From: Patulibacter minatonensis DSM 18081
GTDB lineage: Bacteria; Actinomycetota; Thermoleophilia; Solirubrobacterales; Solirubrobacteraceae
Assembly (NCBI RefSeq): GCF_000519325.1
Contig: NZ_KI912613.1
Span: 207,631 to 271,630, forward strand
DNA: 64,000 bases
Direction: 5' to 3'
Positions 25,098 to 32,516 of this stretch are shown in pieces (the stretch's first letter is position 1; every line of letters begins with the position of its first letter). The notes under the pieces were generated by a model, which saw nothing but the letters and a program-made list of their open reading frames with translations, was not told where the DNA came from and made no database searches. The position numbers and the translations under genes were made by a program.

Positions 25098-26669
25098 GTG
25101 ACCGCCCGCATCGTCATCGCCGGTACGACCTCGGGCGCGGGCAAGACGACCGTCGCGTCCGGCCTGATGGCGGCGTTCTCGGCGCGCGGGCTGACGGTGC
25201 AGGGCGCCAAGGTCGGCCCCGACTTCATCGACCCCAGCTACCACGCCCTGGCGACGGGCCGGCCCGCACGGAACCTCGACGCGTTCCTGTCGGGCCCCGA
25301 GCTGATCGCCCCGCTCCTGGCCCACGCGACCGCCCACGCGGCGGGGACCGGCGCGGCGTCCCGCCCCGCGGACCTCGCGGTGATCGAGGGCGTGATGGGC
25401 CTCTACGACGGCGCGACCGGGCGGGGGGAGCTCGCGTCGACCGCCCACGTCGCGAAGCTCACGCGGTCCCCGGTGCTCCTGGTGGTCGACGCCGCGTCGA
25501 TGGCCCGCTCGGTCGCCGCGCTCGTCCTCGGGTACCGCAACTTCGACCTCGGGGTCCACGTCGCCGGGGTGATCCTCAACAAGGTCGGCTCGCCGATCCA
25601 CGCCGAGCTGCTGCGCGAGGCGCTCGAGCCGATCGGCGTCCCGGTCCTCGGCGCCCTTCCCCGCGACGACCGCGTCGAGGCGCCGTCGCGGCACCTGGGC
25701 CTCGTGCCCGTCGGCGAGCGGGACGAGCGCGCCCGTGCGGCGCAGGCGGTGCTCGCCGAGCGGGTCGCCGCGTCATGCGACCTCGAGGGGATCGAGCGAC
25801 TCGCCCGTTCGGCGCCGCCGCTCGGGGCGTTCGCGTGGAGCGCCGCGGCCGCGCTCGCGGGGGCCGGGACCACGGGCGCCGCAGGCCGTGCGGACCACGG
25901 GGACGCTCCGGATGCCGCGGCGGGTCCCCGTGGCGCGGGCGGCCCCGGTGCCGCGCACGCCCCGGGCGCCGCGGAGGCCCCCGGGACGAGCGGGCCCCCG
26001 CGTCTCGCCGCCGTCCCCGACCTCACCACCACCCCGGCGCCCGACCCGGCCGACGCACCGGGCCACCGGCGCCCGGTCGTCGCCTACGCGGCCGGCGCCG
26101 CGTTCACGTTCCGGTACGCCGAGAACCTGGAGCTCCTCCGCGCCGCGGGCGCGGACCTCGTGCCGTTCGACCCGCTGGCCGACGACGGCCCGCCCGCGGG
26201 CACCGACGGCCTGTACCTCGGCGGCGGGTTCCCCGAGGAGCACGGCGCCGCCCTCGCGGAGAACGGCGCGGCGCGGTCGGCGGTCGCGGCGCTGGCCGGG
26301 CGCGGCGCCCCGGTGGTGGCGGAGTGCGGCGGGCTGCTCTACCTGGGGACCACGCTCGACGGGCACGAGATGTGCGGCGTGCTGCCCGGCGTCGGCCACC
26401 TGGGCAAGCGCCTCACGCTCGGGTACCGCGAGGCGACCGCCGCTGCGGACTCGCCGCTGTGGGCGGCCGGCGCCGACGTCCGGGGCCACGAGTTCCACTA
26501 CTCCACGCTGACCCCCGAGGCGACCGACCCGCCCGCCTGGGTCCTGCGCTCGCGGGCGCGCGAACGGGCGGAGGGCGTCGCCACGCCGACGGTCCACGCG
26601 AGCTACCTGCACACGCACTGGGCGGCGTTCCCGCAGGCCGCGGCGCGCTTCGTCGCCGCCTGCCGCTGA
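25098..26669 (+). CDS. cobB: cobyrinate a,c-diamide synthase (CobB/CbiA)
   Basis: 523 residues. The N-terminal dethiobiotin synthetase-like ATPase has the P-loop GTTSGAGKTTVASGL, then GAKVGPDFIDPSYH and VIEGVMGLYDG. The C-terminal type-2 glutaminase domain has the nucleophile Cys in VVAECGGLLYLG and the C-terminal VHASYLHTHWAAFP. It amidates the a and c side chains of cobyrinic or hydrogenobyrinic acid using glutamine and ATP. An Ala/Gly/Pro-rich linker of about 65 residues joins the halves, making the protein longer than usual. The GTG start lies seven bases after TACGGT (25085-25090). It stands alone, with no overlapping neighbour. Confidence 0.93.
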   Translation: MTARIVIAGTTSGAGKTTVASGLMAAFSARGLTVQGAKVGPDFIDPSYHALATGRPARNLDAFLSGPELIAPLLAHATAHAAGTGAASRPADLAVIEGVMGLYDGATGRGELASTAHVAKLTRSPVLLVVDAASMARSVAALVLGYRNFDLGVHVAGVILNKVGSPIHAELLREALEPIGVPVLGALPRDDRVEAPSRHLGLVPVGERDERARAAQAVLAERVAASCDLEGIERLARSAPPLGAFAWSAAAALAGAGTTGAAGRADHGDAPDAAAGPRGAGGPGAAHAPGAAEAPGTSGPPRLAAVPDLTTTPAPDPADAPGHRRPVVAYAAGAAFTFRYAENLELLRAAGADLVPFDPLADDGPPAGTDGLYLGGGFPEEHGAALAENGAARSAVAALAGRGAPVVAECGGLLYLGTTLDGHEMCGVLPGVGHLGKRLTLGYREATAAADSPLWAAGADVRGHEFHYSTLTPEATDPPAWVLRSRARERAEGVATPTVHASYLHTHWAAFPQAAARFVAACR

Positions 26670-26675
26670 CCGCCC

Positions 26676-26987
26676 TCAGCGCTCGGCGAGCAGCCGGGCC
26701 ATCGCGAAGAGGTCCTCGACGAAGGTCTCCTGGTGTCCGCCCTGGACGTACGCGCGGGCGCGCGCCTCGGCCGGCGGCACCCCGGTGGTCGTCGTCCCGG
26801 GGACGCCGACCGCGTCGAGCCGGCGCAGCACGTCGACGGTGCGCTCCTCGAACGCCTCGGCGAACGAGGCCTCCGGCGGCGGGGCGGTGTCCTGCCCGCC
26901 GACCGGGACCATCACCCGGTCGCCCGCGAGCCAGGCCCGGGCGTCGGAGGCGAGGTCGATGACGTCCGATGCGAGGTCGTGGTCCAC
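26676..26987 (-). CDS. small acidic hypothetical protein
   Basis: 103 residues, acidic and probably helical, with no signal peptide or membrane segment. Recognisable stretches are DHDLASDVIDLASDARAWL and FEERTVDVLRRLDAVGVP. The GTG start at 26987 lies six bases after TAGGTT (26994-26999), a leaderless promoter. It is convergent with cobB, seven bases from its stop. No family recognised and no context for function. Confidence 0.7.
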   Translation of the reverse strand: MDHDLASDVIDLASDARAWLAGDRVMVPVGGQDTAPPPEASFAEAFEERTVDVLRRLDAVGVPGTTTTGVPPAEARARAYVQGGHQETFVEDLFAMARLLAER

Positions 26988-27105
26988 GGGACAAACCTAA
27001 GCGGCGTGTGGGCTCCCGCGGGATTCGTGCCCGGGACCGGGGAGGTCCCGGAGGGGGTTGCACAGGGGCAGCACCGCCCCCGTGCCCGCCCTCGCCCGCC
27101 GCCGC

Positions 27106-28950
27106 TCAGTCCGCCGCGCCGCCGCGGACCGTGACCCGGGCGCGGACCGTCCGCCGCGCGCCGGGCGCGAGCACCGCCGCCGTCACGAGGACCCCGAGGA
27201 TCGCGACCCCCATCACCAGGCCGGTGGCCGGCCGCAGGGCGTCGATGATGCCCGCCGCCTGGTCGCCCGGGACGGCGTTGGCCGAGACGACCGCCGTCAC
27301 GAGGGCGAGGACGACGGCCCCGCCGACCTGGAAGCTCGTGTTGACCAGACCGGACGCGAGCCCCTGCTCGTGGTCCTCGATCCCGGCCGTCGCCTGCATG
27401 TTCAGGGCCGGGAAGCAGAGCGCGAAGCCGACGCCGAGGAGCAGCATCGTCGGCAGGATCGTCGTCGCGTACGTCGGGGTCGCGTCCGCCCGGAAGAACA
27501 GGGCGTACCCGACCGCGAAGGCCGTCAGGCCGACGAGGATCACCGGCGCGGTGCCGATCCGGTCGACCAGCGCGCCGGTGCGCGGCGCGCCGAAGGCGAC
27601 GAGCAGCCCGGCGGGCAGGAACGCCAGCGCGGTCTGCAGCGGCGACCAGTCCAGCGCGTCCTGCAGGTACAGGGTCGCGAGGAACTGGAAGCCGACGTAC
27701 GACCCGAAGACGACCATCGCCCCGATGTTCGCGTGGACGATGTGCCGCGAGCGGAACACGCCGAGGCGGACGAGCGGGTGCTGGACGCGGCGCTCGATCG
27801 CGACGAACGCCGCCAGCAGGCCGGCGCTCACCGCGAACGCGGCGAGGGTCACCGGGTCGAGCCAGCCGCGCCCCGGGGCCTCGACGACCGCGTAGACGAG
27901 CAGCAGCATCGAGCCCGTGACCGTCGCCGCGCCGGCGAGGTCGTAGGAGCGATGCCCGGCGTCGTCCGGCTCGTCCTTGGCGATGAACCGGCGGGCGGCG
28001 ATCAGGAGCGCGATCGCGATCGGGGCCGGCAGCAGGAAGGTGTAGCGCCAGCCGGCCTCCGTCAGGACGCCACCGAAGACGAGTCCGAGCGAGAAGCCGC
28101 TCGCGCCGCACGCGGCGTAGATCGAGAGCGCGCGGTTGCGGGCCGGGCCCTCGCGGAACGTCGTCGTGATGATCGACAGGCCGGCGGGTGCGGTGAACGC
28201 GGCGGCGACGCCCTTGATGAAGCGCGTGGCGATGAGGAGCGTGCCGTCGTCCACGAGCGCCCCGAGGAGCGACGCGACCGCGAACACCCCCAGTGCGATG
28301 AGGAACACCCGGCGTCGCCCGAGCAGGTCCGCCGCCCGTCCGCCGAGGAGCAGGAGCCCGCCGTAGCCGAGGACGTAGCCGGAGACGACCCACTGCAGGG
28401 TGCCGGCCGAGAGGCCGAGGTCGGAGCCGATGGACGGCAGCGCGACACCGACCATCGAGACGTCCAGGCCGTCGAGGAACAGCGCGCCGCAGAGGACGAT
28501 CAGGGCGCCCCAGATGCGGGCGTCCCAGCGGTCGTCGCCGGCGCCGTCGGCTGGCCCGCCGCCGGGCGCCGGCGTGCCCGCGTCGGGGCTGCGGGAGCGG
28601 CGGTCCACGGTGGCCGGGTCGTCGGCATCCTGGGCGGCGTCGGCCGACGCGGCGACCGCGACGGCCGTCCCGCCGGCGTCGCCGGACGACGCGTCCGCCG
28701 TGGAGGACGCGTCGACGACGGACGACGGGCCGCCCGACGCGGCAGCCGCGACAGCGGCGCCACGCGGGGTGCCGGAGCCGTCGATCGACACGACGCCCCC
28801 GGCGGAGGACGAGGTGCTGGCGGTGCGCTGGGCCGCGAACCAGGCGGCGGGGCCGCCGACCGGGCTGACCGACGGCGGGGTGAAGAAGGACCGGGAGGCC
28901 CGGGAGGACGTGCCGCGGGCGATGCCCGCAGCGGCATGGGAAGAAGCCAT
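27106..28950 (-). CDS. MFS multidrug exporter, DHA2-type (14-helix)
   Basis: 614 residues. About 14 membrane helices occupy residues 145-605, with the DHA2 features DGLDVSMVGVALPSIG in helix 1 and LGRRRVFLIALGVFAVASLLG in the loop 2-3/helix 4 region. This group exports hydrophobic drugs and dyes by proton antiport. The first 145 residues are an Ala/Ser/Asp-rich hydrophilic extension that is not part of the family and looks disordered. The start ATG at 28950 is supported by TATACT (28957-28962) six bases upstream. It is divergent from a MarR regulator across an AT-rich region, so it is probably repressed by it and induced by its ligand. Confidence 0.9.
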   Translation of the reverse strand: MASSHAAAGIARGTSSRASRSFFTPPSVSPVGGPAAWFAAQRTASTSSSAGGVVSIDGSGTPRGAAVAAAASGGPSSVVDASSTADASSGDAGGTAVAVAASADAAQDADDPATVDRRSRSPDAGTPAPGGGPADGAGDDRWDARIWGALIVLCGALFLDGLDVSMVGVALPSIGSDLGLSAGTLQWVVSGYVLGYGGLLLLGGRAADLLGRRRVFLIALGVFAVASLLGALVDDGTLLIATRFIKGVAAAFTAPAGLSIITTTFREGPARNRALSIYAACGASGFSLGLVFGGVLTEAGWRYTFLLPAPIAIALLIAARRFIAKDEPDDAGHRSYDLAGAATVTGSMLLLVYAVVEAPGRGWLDPVTLAAFAVSAGLLAAFVAIERRVQHPLVRLGVFRSRHIVHANIGAMVVFGSYVGFQFLATLYLQDALDWSPLQTALAFLPAGLLVAFGAPRTGALVDRIGTAPVILVGLTAFAVGYALFFRADATPTYATTILPTMLLLGVGFALCFPALNMQATAGIEDHEQGLASGLVNTSFQVGGAVVLALVTAVVSANAVPGDQAAGIIDALRPATGLVMGVAILGVLVTAAVLAPGARRTVRARVTVRGGAAD

Positions 28951-28956
28951 GGCGAA

Positions 28957-29023
28957 AGTATATGCACATGCATTTTATGCACTCGCAGCATCTGCCGGTG
29001 CATGGACAGGCCGCCGCGGTGCT
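28957..29023. promoter_or_regulatory. MFS/MarR divergent promoter with repeated ATGCA motifs
   Basis: The least GC-rich short stretch of this region. TATACT on the minus strand (28957-28962) serves the exporter. Around it are three ATGCA words in direct orientation within 25 bases (ATGCACATGCATTTTATGCA) and a TGCAT further on at about 29009-29014, so TGCA-centred half-sites sit over the promoter. MarR proteins bind short AT-rich palindromes, so this is the likely operator. Confidence 0.6.
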
Positions 29024-29038
29024 ACGCTCGATGACGAG

Positions 29039-29416
29039 ATGAGCCCCGAACCCACGGTCGAGCGCTGGCGGACCATCCTCGCCTCCCACGCCGCGATCAC
29101 CTGCGACCTCGAGCGCGAGCTGCAGGCGGGGCACGGCCTGTCGGTCAGCGAGTTCGAGGTGCTGGAGCGCCTCGTCGAGGGCGAGTGCCGCGACCAGCGG
29201 ATCCAGGAGCTCGCCGACGCGGTCCACCTGAGCCAGAGCGCCACGACCCGCGTCGTCGGCCGGCTTGAGAAGGACGGTCTGGTCTGCCGCAACATGTGCG
29301 CGTCGGACCGCCGCGGCGTCTTCGCCTGCATCACCGACGAGGGCCGAGAGCGGCACGCCGCCGCTCGCCCGACGCAGCGCCGGGTGCTCGACGAGCACCT
29401 CGCACCCGTCGCCTGA
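29039..29416 (+). CDS. MarR-family transcriptional regulator
   Basis: 125 residues. The winged helix is evident in LSVSEFEVLERLVEG, IQELADAVHLSQSATTRVVGRLEKDGLVCR and the wing SDRRGVFACITDEG. It is short for the family at the C-terminus, where the dimerisation helix continues to the stop. I chose MSPEPTVERW because upstream in-frame sequence is the AT-rich operator region. Its divergent partner is the MFS exporter, and this pairing is the usual drug-efflux arrangement. Confidence 0.9.
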   Translation: MSPEPTVERWRTILASHAAITCDLERELQAGHGLSVSEFEVLERLVEGECRDQRIQELADAVHLSQSATTRVVGRLEKDGLVCRNMCASDRRGVFACITDEGRERHAAARPTQRRVLDEHLAPVA

Positions 29417-29422
29417 GGGACG

Positions 29423-29442
29423 GCACGCCCGGGCCGGCGTGC
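29423..29442. terminator. hairpin between convergent MarR and membrane-protein genes
   Basis: GCACGCC-N6-GGCGTGC forms a 7-bp GC stem in the 29-base gap between two convergent stop codons, suitable as a bidirectional terminator. Confidence 0.55.
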
Positions 29443-29445
29443 GCG

Positions 29446-30384
29446 TCAGTCGCCGGGACGCGGCAGGGGCCCACCGGACGCCGGGCTCGGCATCCGGATG
29501 CCCGGCGGCGGGAAGCAGTCGCCGTCCGGCACCGGGCGGTCGGTGCGGGCCGTGACCGTGCACTCGAGGCCGCCGCGGTACGTCACCCGCACGGACGACC
29601 ACCGCTCCATCGAACGCAGGACGAACAGGTAGGCGCCGCTGTCGTCGCGGCCGGGCACGACCGCCCGGCGATCGCTCCCGAGGAGCTCGACCTTCACGGC
29701 CTCCGCGCCCCCGAAGCCGTAGATCAGGGTGCGCGCCGTCCCCCTGCCGCACACCGGGAGGCCCCGGAGCCGACGGCGGGTCTGCGGGGACTGCGTCGCC
29801 GGGTCGACCCGTTCGACGCACCCGCCGACGGCCCCGCCGGGTCTGCCGGAGTAGCCGCTGGCCGGGATGCCCGACTGCAGCCCGGAGCTATAGAGCTGCC
29901 CGCCGTCGAGCAGGCCGCCGCAGCTGCCGGACTGCTGCCGATCCGCGGGATTCGGGTGGAACCGGCCGTCGTCCCGGAACGCGCCGTCCCGGCCGACCAC
30001 GCCGAGCTCGCCGCGCTGGACCCGGCCGAACTGCTCGCACGCCAGGCCGTCGCGGGTGCGGAAGATCCGGAGGCCCCACGGCGGTCCGCCGTCCGGGTCG
30101 GCGGCCCGGACCTTCATGACGCGGGTGCTCCCGGGCGAGATCGACGCGAGTCCCCCGGCGAACGGCCGGACGGACCGAGGCACGGGCTCGCCGCGCTCCA
30201 AGAGACCGGTCGCGGCGACGGCCGCCCCGGTCCCCCCGAGCCCCGCGAGCACGACGAGGACGCCCAGGGGCGTGCGCCAGAACCGTCGGGGGGCCGGGGT
30301 CGGGGCGGCGGGCGCGGGGACACCGTCGTGCGCCCGCTGCGCGGCGTCGCGAAGTGCCTGCTCGAGCGTCGGGAGGCGGCTCAT
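29446..30384 (-). CDS. membrane protein coupled to sigma factor, possible anti-sigma
   Basis: 312 residues. A cytoplasmic N-terminal segment of about 55 residues (SRLPTLEQALRDAAQRAHDG) precedes one membrane helix (PLGVLVVLAGLGGTGAAVAATG) and an extracytoplasmic region of about 230 residues with several cysteines (SGSCGG, GGCVERV, LPVCGRG, LECTVT). This is the topology of anti-sigma factors. It has no zinc-binding HXXXCXXC motif, so assignment rests on topology and on the four-base overlap (ATGA) with the sigma gene. Confidence 0.65.
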   Translation of the reverse strand: MSRLPTLEQALRDAAQRAHDGVPAPAAPTPAPRRFWRTPLGVLVVLAGLGGTGAAVAATGLLERGEPVPRSVRPFAGGLASISPGSTRVMKVRAADPDGGPPWGLRIFRTRDGLACEQFGRVQRGELGVVGRDGAFRDDGRFHPNPADRQQSGSCGGLLDGGQLYSSGLQSGIPASGYSGRPGGAVGGCVERVDPATQSPQTRRRLRGLPVCGRGTARTLIYGFGGAEAVKVELLGSDRRAVVPGRDDSGAYLFVLRSMERWSSVRVTYRGGLECTVTARTDRPVPDGDCFPPPGIRMPSPASGGPLPRPGD

Positions 30385-30935
30385 CGGAGCTCCTGGAGTC
30401 GGGTGCGGAGCGTGCGGAGGCCGCGGCTGACGCGCTGCCGCGCGAGGCTCTCGGAGCACCGGAGCGCCGCGGCGAGCTCGCGGTACTCCTGCTCGTCGAC
30501 GACGCGACCGGCGACGGCGAGCCGCAACTCCTCGGGCAGGGCGGCGAGGGCGTCCAGCGCAGCGGTCCCGGTCAGCGCGTCGACGCGGGCGAGCTCCTGG
30601 TCGGTGAGCACGACGCGCTGCATCCCGAGCGTCCGGCGCGCGGCGTCGTCGACGCGACCCCGCTCGAGGCTCTGGGCGAGCAGGTGCCGGGCGATCCCGA
30701 ACAGCCAGCCGCGGACCTCGCCGCGGTCCGGATCGAAGCCGCAGCGCCCGGCCAGGGCGGCGGCGAACGTCTCGGCCGCCAGGTCAGCCGCGATCTCGGC
30801 CGACGGCACCCGCCTGCGGAAGTACCCGAGGATCGCGTCCTCGTGGCGCGTGTACAGGGCGGCGAAGGCGTCGCCGTCGCCGGCGAGGAGTTCGGCGTCC
30901 GACCGCGCGGCGGTGCGTCTCAGGACCATCACCAC
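30381..30935 (-). CDS. ECF-type RNA polymerase sigma factor
   Basis: 184 residues. Region 2 spans about 15-85 (DAFAALYTRHEDAILGYFRRRV, VRGWLFGIARHLLAQ) and region 4 about 125-180 (ALPEELRLAVAGRVVDEQEYRELAAALRCSESLARQRVSRGLRTLR). There is no region 1 or 3, as in extracytoplasmic-function sigma factors. GTG 30935, GTG 30932 and ATG 30929 are all possible starts, changing only the first two residues. The overlapping downstream membrane protein is the likely regulator. Confidence 0.9.
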   Translation of the reverse strand: MVMVLRRTAARSDAELLAGDGDAFAALYTRHEDAILGYFRRRVPSAEIAADLAAETFAAALAGRCGFDPDRGEVRGWLFGIARHLLAQSLERGRVDDAARRTLGMQRVVLTDQELARVDALTGTAALDALAALPEELRLAVAGRVVDEQEYRELAAALRCSESLARQRVSRGLRTLRTRLQELR

Positions 30936-31019
30936 CTACTTGGGTCGACGGCCCGATCTGTGACAGATCGCGCCGCAGACGTGCCCCGGAACGCCCGCCC
31001 GGACCACCCGGGGTGAGTC

Positions 31020-31049
31020 TTGACACCGTCCACCGGGCGAGCCTAGAGT
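31020..31049 (+). promoter_or_regulatory. consensus sigma-70 promoter of the RR-MinD-transporter operon
   Basis: TTGACA at 31020-31025 and TAGAGT at 31044-31049 with an 18-base spacer. The -35 matches the consensus exactly. Transcription would begin at about 31056, leaving only a few bases before the TTG start codon at 31059. Confidence 0.75.
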
Positions 31050-31058
31050 CCGCACCCC

Positions 31059-31757
31059 TTGAGCGACCCACCGGCGCAGCTGATCGTCGTCGACGACGAT
31101 CCCATCAACCGCCGGCTGCTCGCGAGCTACCTGGAGCGGGAGGGCCACGCCGTCGCCACCGCGAACGACGGCCGGGCCGGCTGGGAGCTCGTGCGGAGCA
31201 GGCCGTTCGACGTCGTCCTCCTCGACGTGCTGATGCCGGAGATGGACGGCTACCAGGTGCTCGAGCGCATCCGCGGCGACGAGGACCTGCGCCACCTGCC
31301 GGTGATCATGATCTCGAGCGTCGAGGACATGCAGAGCGTCGTGCGCTGCATCGAGCTCGGCGCCGACGACTACCTCCCCAAGCCGTTCAACCCGGTCCTG
31401 CTGCGGGCGCGCATCGCCGCCGGGCTGTCCCGCAAGCGCCTGCACGACCTCGAGCGCGAGTACCTCGAGCAGGTCGAGCACGTCGTGACCGCCGCATCGG
31501 CGGTCGAGGCCGGCACGTTCGCACCGGACGCGCTGGACGGCGTCGCCGGGCGCGACGACGCGCTGGGCACCCTCGCCCGCGTCTTCTCGCACATGGCCGC
31601 CGAGGTCCAGGCCCGCGAGCGCGCCCTGAAGCGGCAGGTCCAGGAGCTGCGGATCGAGATCGACCGGACCCGCGCGGACCGCCAGGTCGAGGAGATCACG
31701 GGCACCGACGCGTTCCGCGACCTCCAGCGCCGCGCGGCGGAGCTCCGGTCCCGATGA
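31059..31757 (+). CDS. response regulator with coiled-coil output region
   Basis: 232 residues. The receiver domain (1-120) has the acidic triad D12-D14, phosphoacceptor D56 in VVLLDVLMPEMDG and K108 in YLPKPFN. The output is not DNA-binding: residues 125-232 are helical, with a HAMP-like stretch (LARVFSHMAAEVQARERALK) and the segment RQVQELRIEID, ending FRDLQRRAAELRSR. It starts with TTG just after a consensus promoter. Its stop overlaps the MinD-like ATPase gene (ATGA), so the receiver probably acts by protein contact with that ATPase or the transporter-like protein. Confidence 0.87.
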   Translation: MSDPPAQLIVVDDDPINRRLLASYLEREGHAVATANDGRAGWELVRSRPFDVVLLDVLMPEMDGYQVLERIRGDEDLRHLPVIMISSVEDMQSVVRCIELGADDYLPKPFNPVLLRARIAAGLSRKRLHDLEREYLEQVEHVVTAASAVEAGTFAPDALDGVAGRDDALGTLARVFSHMAAEVQARERALKRQVQELRIEIDRTRADRQVEEITGTDAFRDLQRRAAELRSR

Positions 31758-32509
31758 GCCGCGTCGTCGCGGTCCACTCCTTCCGCGGAGGCACCGGCAA
31801 GTCGAACACCACCGCGAACGTCGCCGTGATGGCCGCCCGTCGCGGGCTGCGGGTCGGCGTCGTCGACACCGACATCCAGTCGCCCGGCATCCACGTCCTC
31901 TTCGGCATCGACCAGGCCACGATCGGCCGGACGCTGAACGACCACCTCTGGGGGCGCTGCGCCATCACCGAGGCCGCGGTGGACGTCACCGCGGGGCTCG
32001 ACCCGACCCTCGAGGGCCGCGTCTTCCTCGTCCCGTCGAGCATCGACGCCGGCGACATCGCCCGCGTCATGCACGACGGGTACGACGTCGCGCTGCTGCA
32101 CGAGGGCATCCGGACGCTCGTGGACGAGCTGCGGCTCGACCTGCTGCTGCTCGACACCCACCCAGGCCTCAACGAGGAGACCCTGCTGTCGATCGCGGTC
32201 TCCGACACCGTCGTCGTGGTGCTCCGCCCCGACCAGCAGGACTACGAGGGCACGAGCGTCACCGTCTCCGTCGCCCGCCGGCTCCAGGTCCCCCACATGC
32301 TGCTGGTCGTCAACAAGACCCCCGCCGTCTTCGACCACGCCGACGTCGAGGAGCGCGTCCGCGCGGCGTACGACTGCGAGGTCGCCGCGGTCCTCCCCCA
32401 CTCCGACGACCTGATGGCGTACTCCAGCCAGGGCGTGTTCTCCCTGAGCCGGCCCGACCACCCGGTCGCGGCGATGTACGACGCCCTCGCGGCGCGCATC
32501 GTCGGCTGA
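31754..32509 (+). CDS. MinD/ParA-family ATPase
   Basis: 251 residues. The deviant Walker A motif is HSFRGGTGKSNTTANVAV (Arg in place of the usual signature Lys of KGGxGKT), followed by GVVDTDIQSPGIHVLFG for the switch and LLLLDTHPGL for Walker B. No C-terminal amphipathic membrane-targeting helix like that of MinD is obvious. Such ATPases dimerise with ATP and position or switch partner complexes. There is no minC/minE, parB or flagellar gene nearby; its partners are the response regulator (overlapping) and the large membrane protein seven bases downstream. Confidence 0.88.
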   Translation: MSRVVAVHSFRGGTGKSNTTANVAVMAARRGLRVGVVDTDIQSPGIHVLFGIDQATIGRTLNDHLWGRCAITEAAVDVTAGLDPTLEGRVFLVPSSIDAGDIARVMHDGYDVALLHEGIRTLVDELRLDLLLLDTHPGLNEETLLSIAVSDTVVVVLRPDQQDYEGTSVTVSVARRLQVPHMLLVVNKTPAVFDHADVEERVRAAYDCEVAAVLPHSDDLMAYSSQGVFSLSRPDHPVAAMYDALAARIVG

Positions 32510-32516
32510 GCGCGCC

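Noticed and set aside
31754-32509. MinD-like ATPase as a chromosome partition or division-site gene
   Set aside because: No parB, parS-like sites, minC/minE, dnaA boxes or flagellar genes are adjacent, and the operon partners are a receiver and a transporter-like protein.
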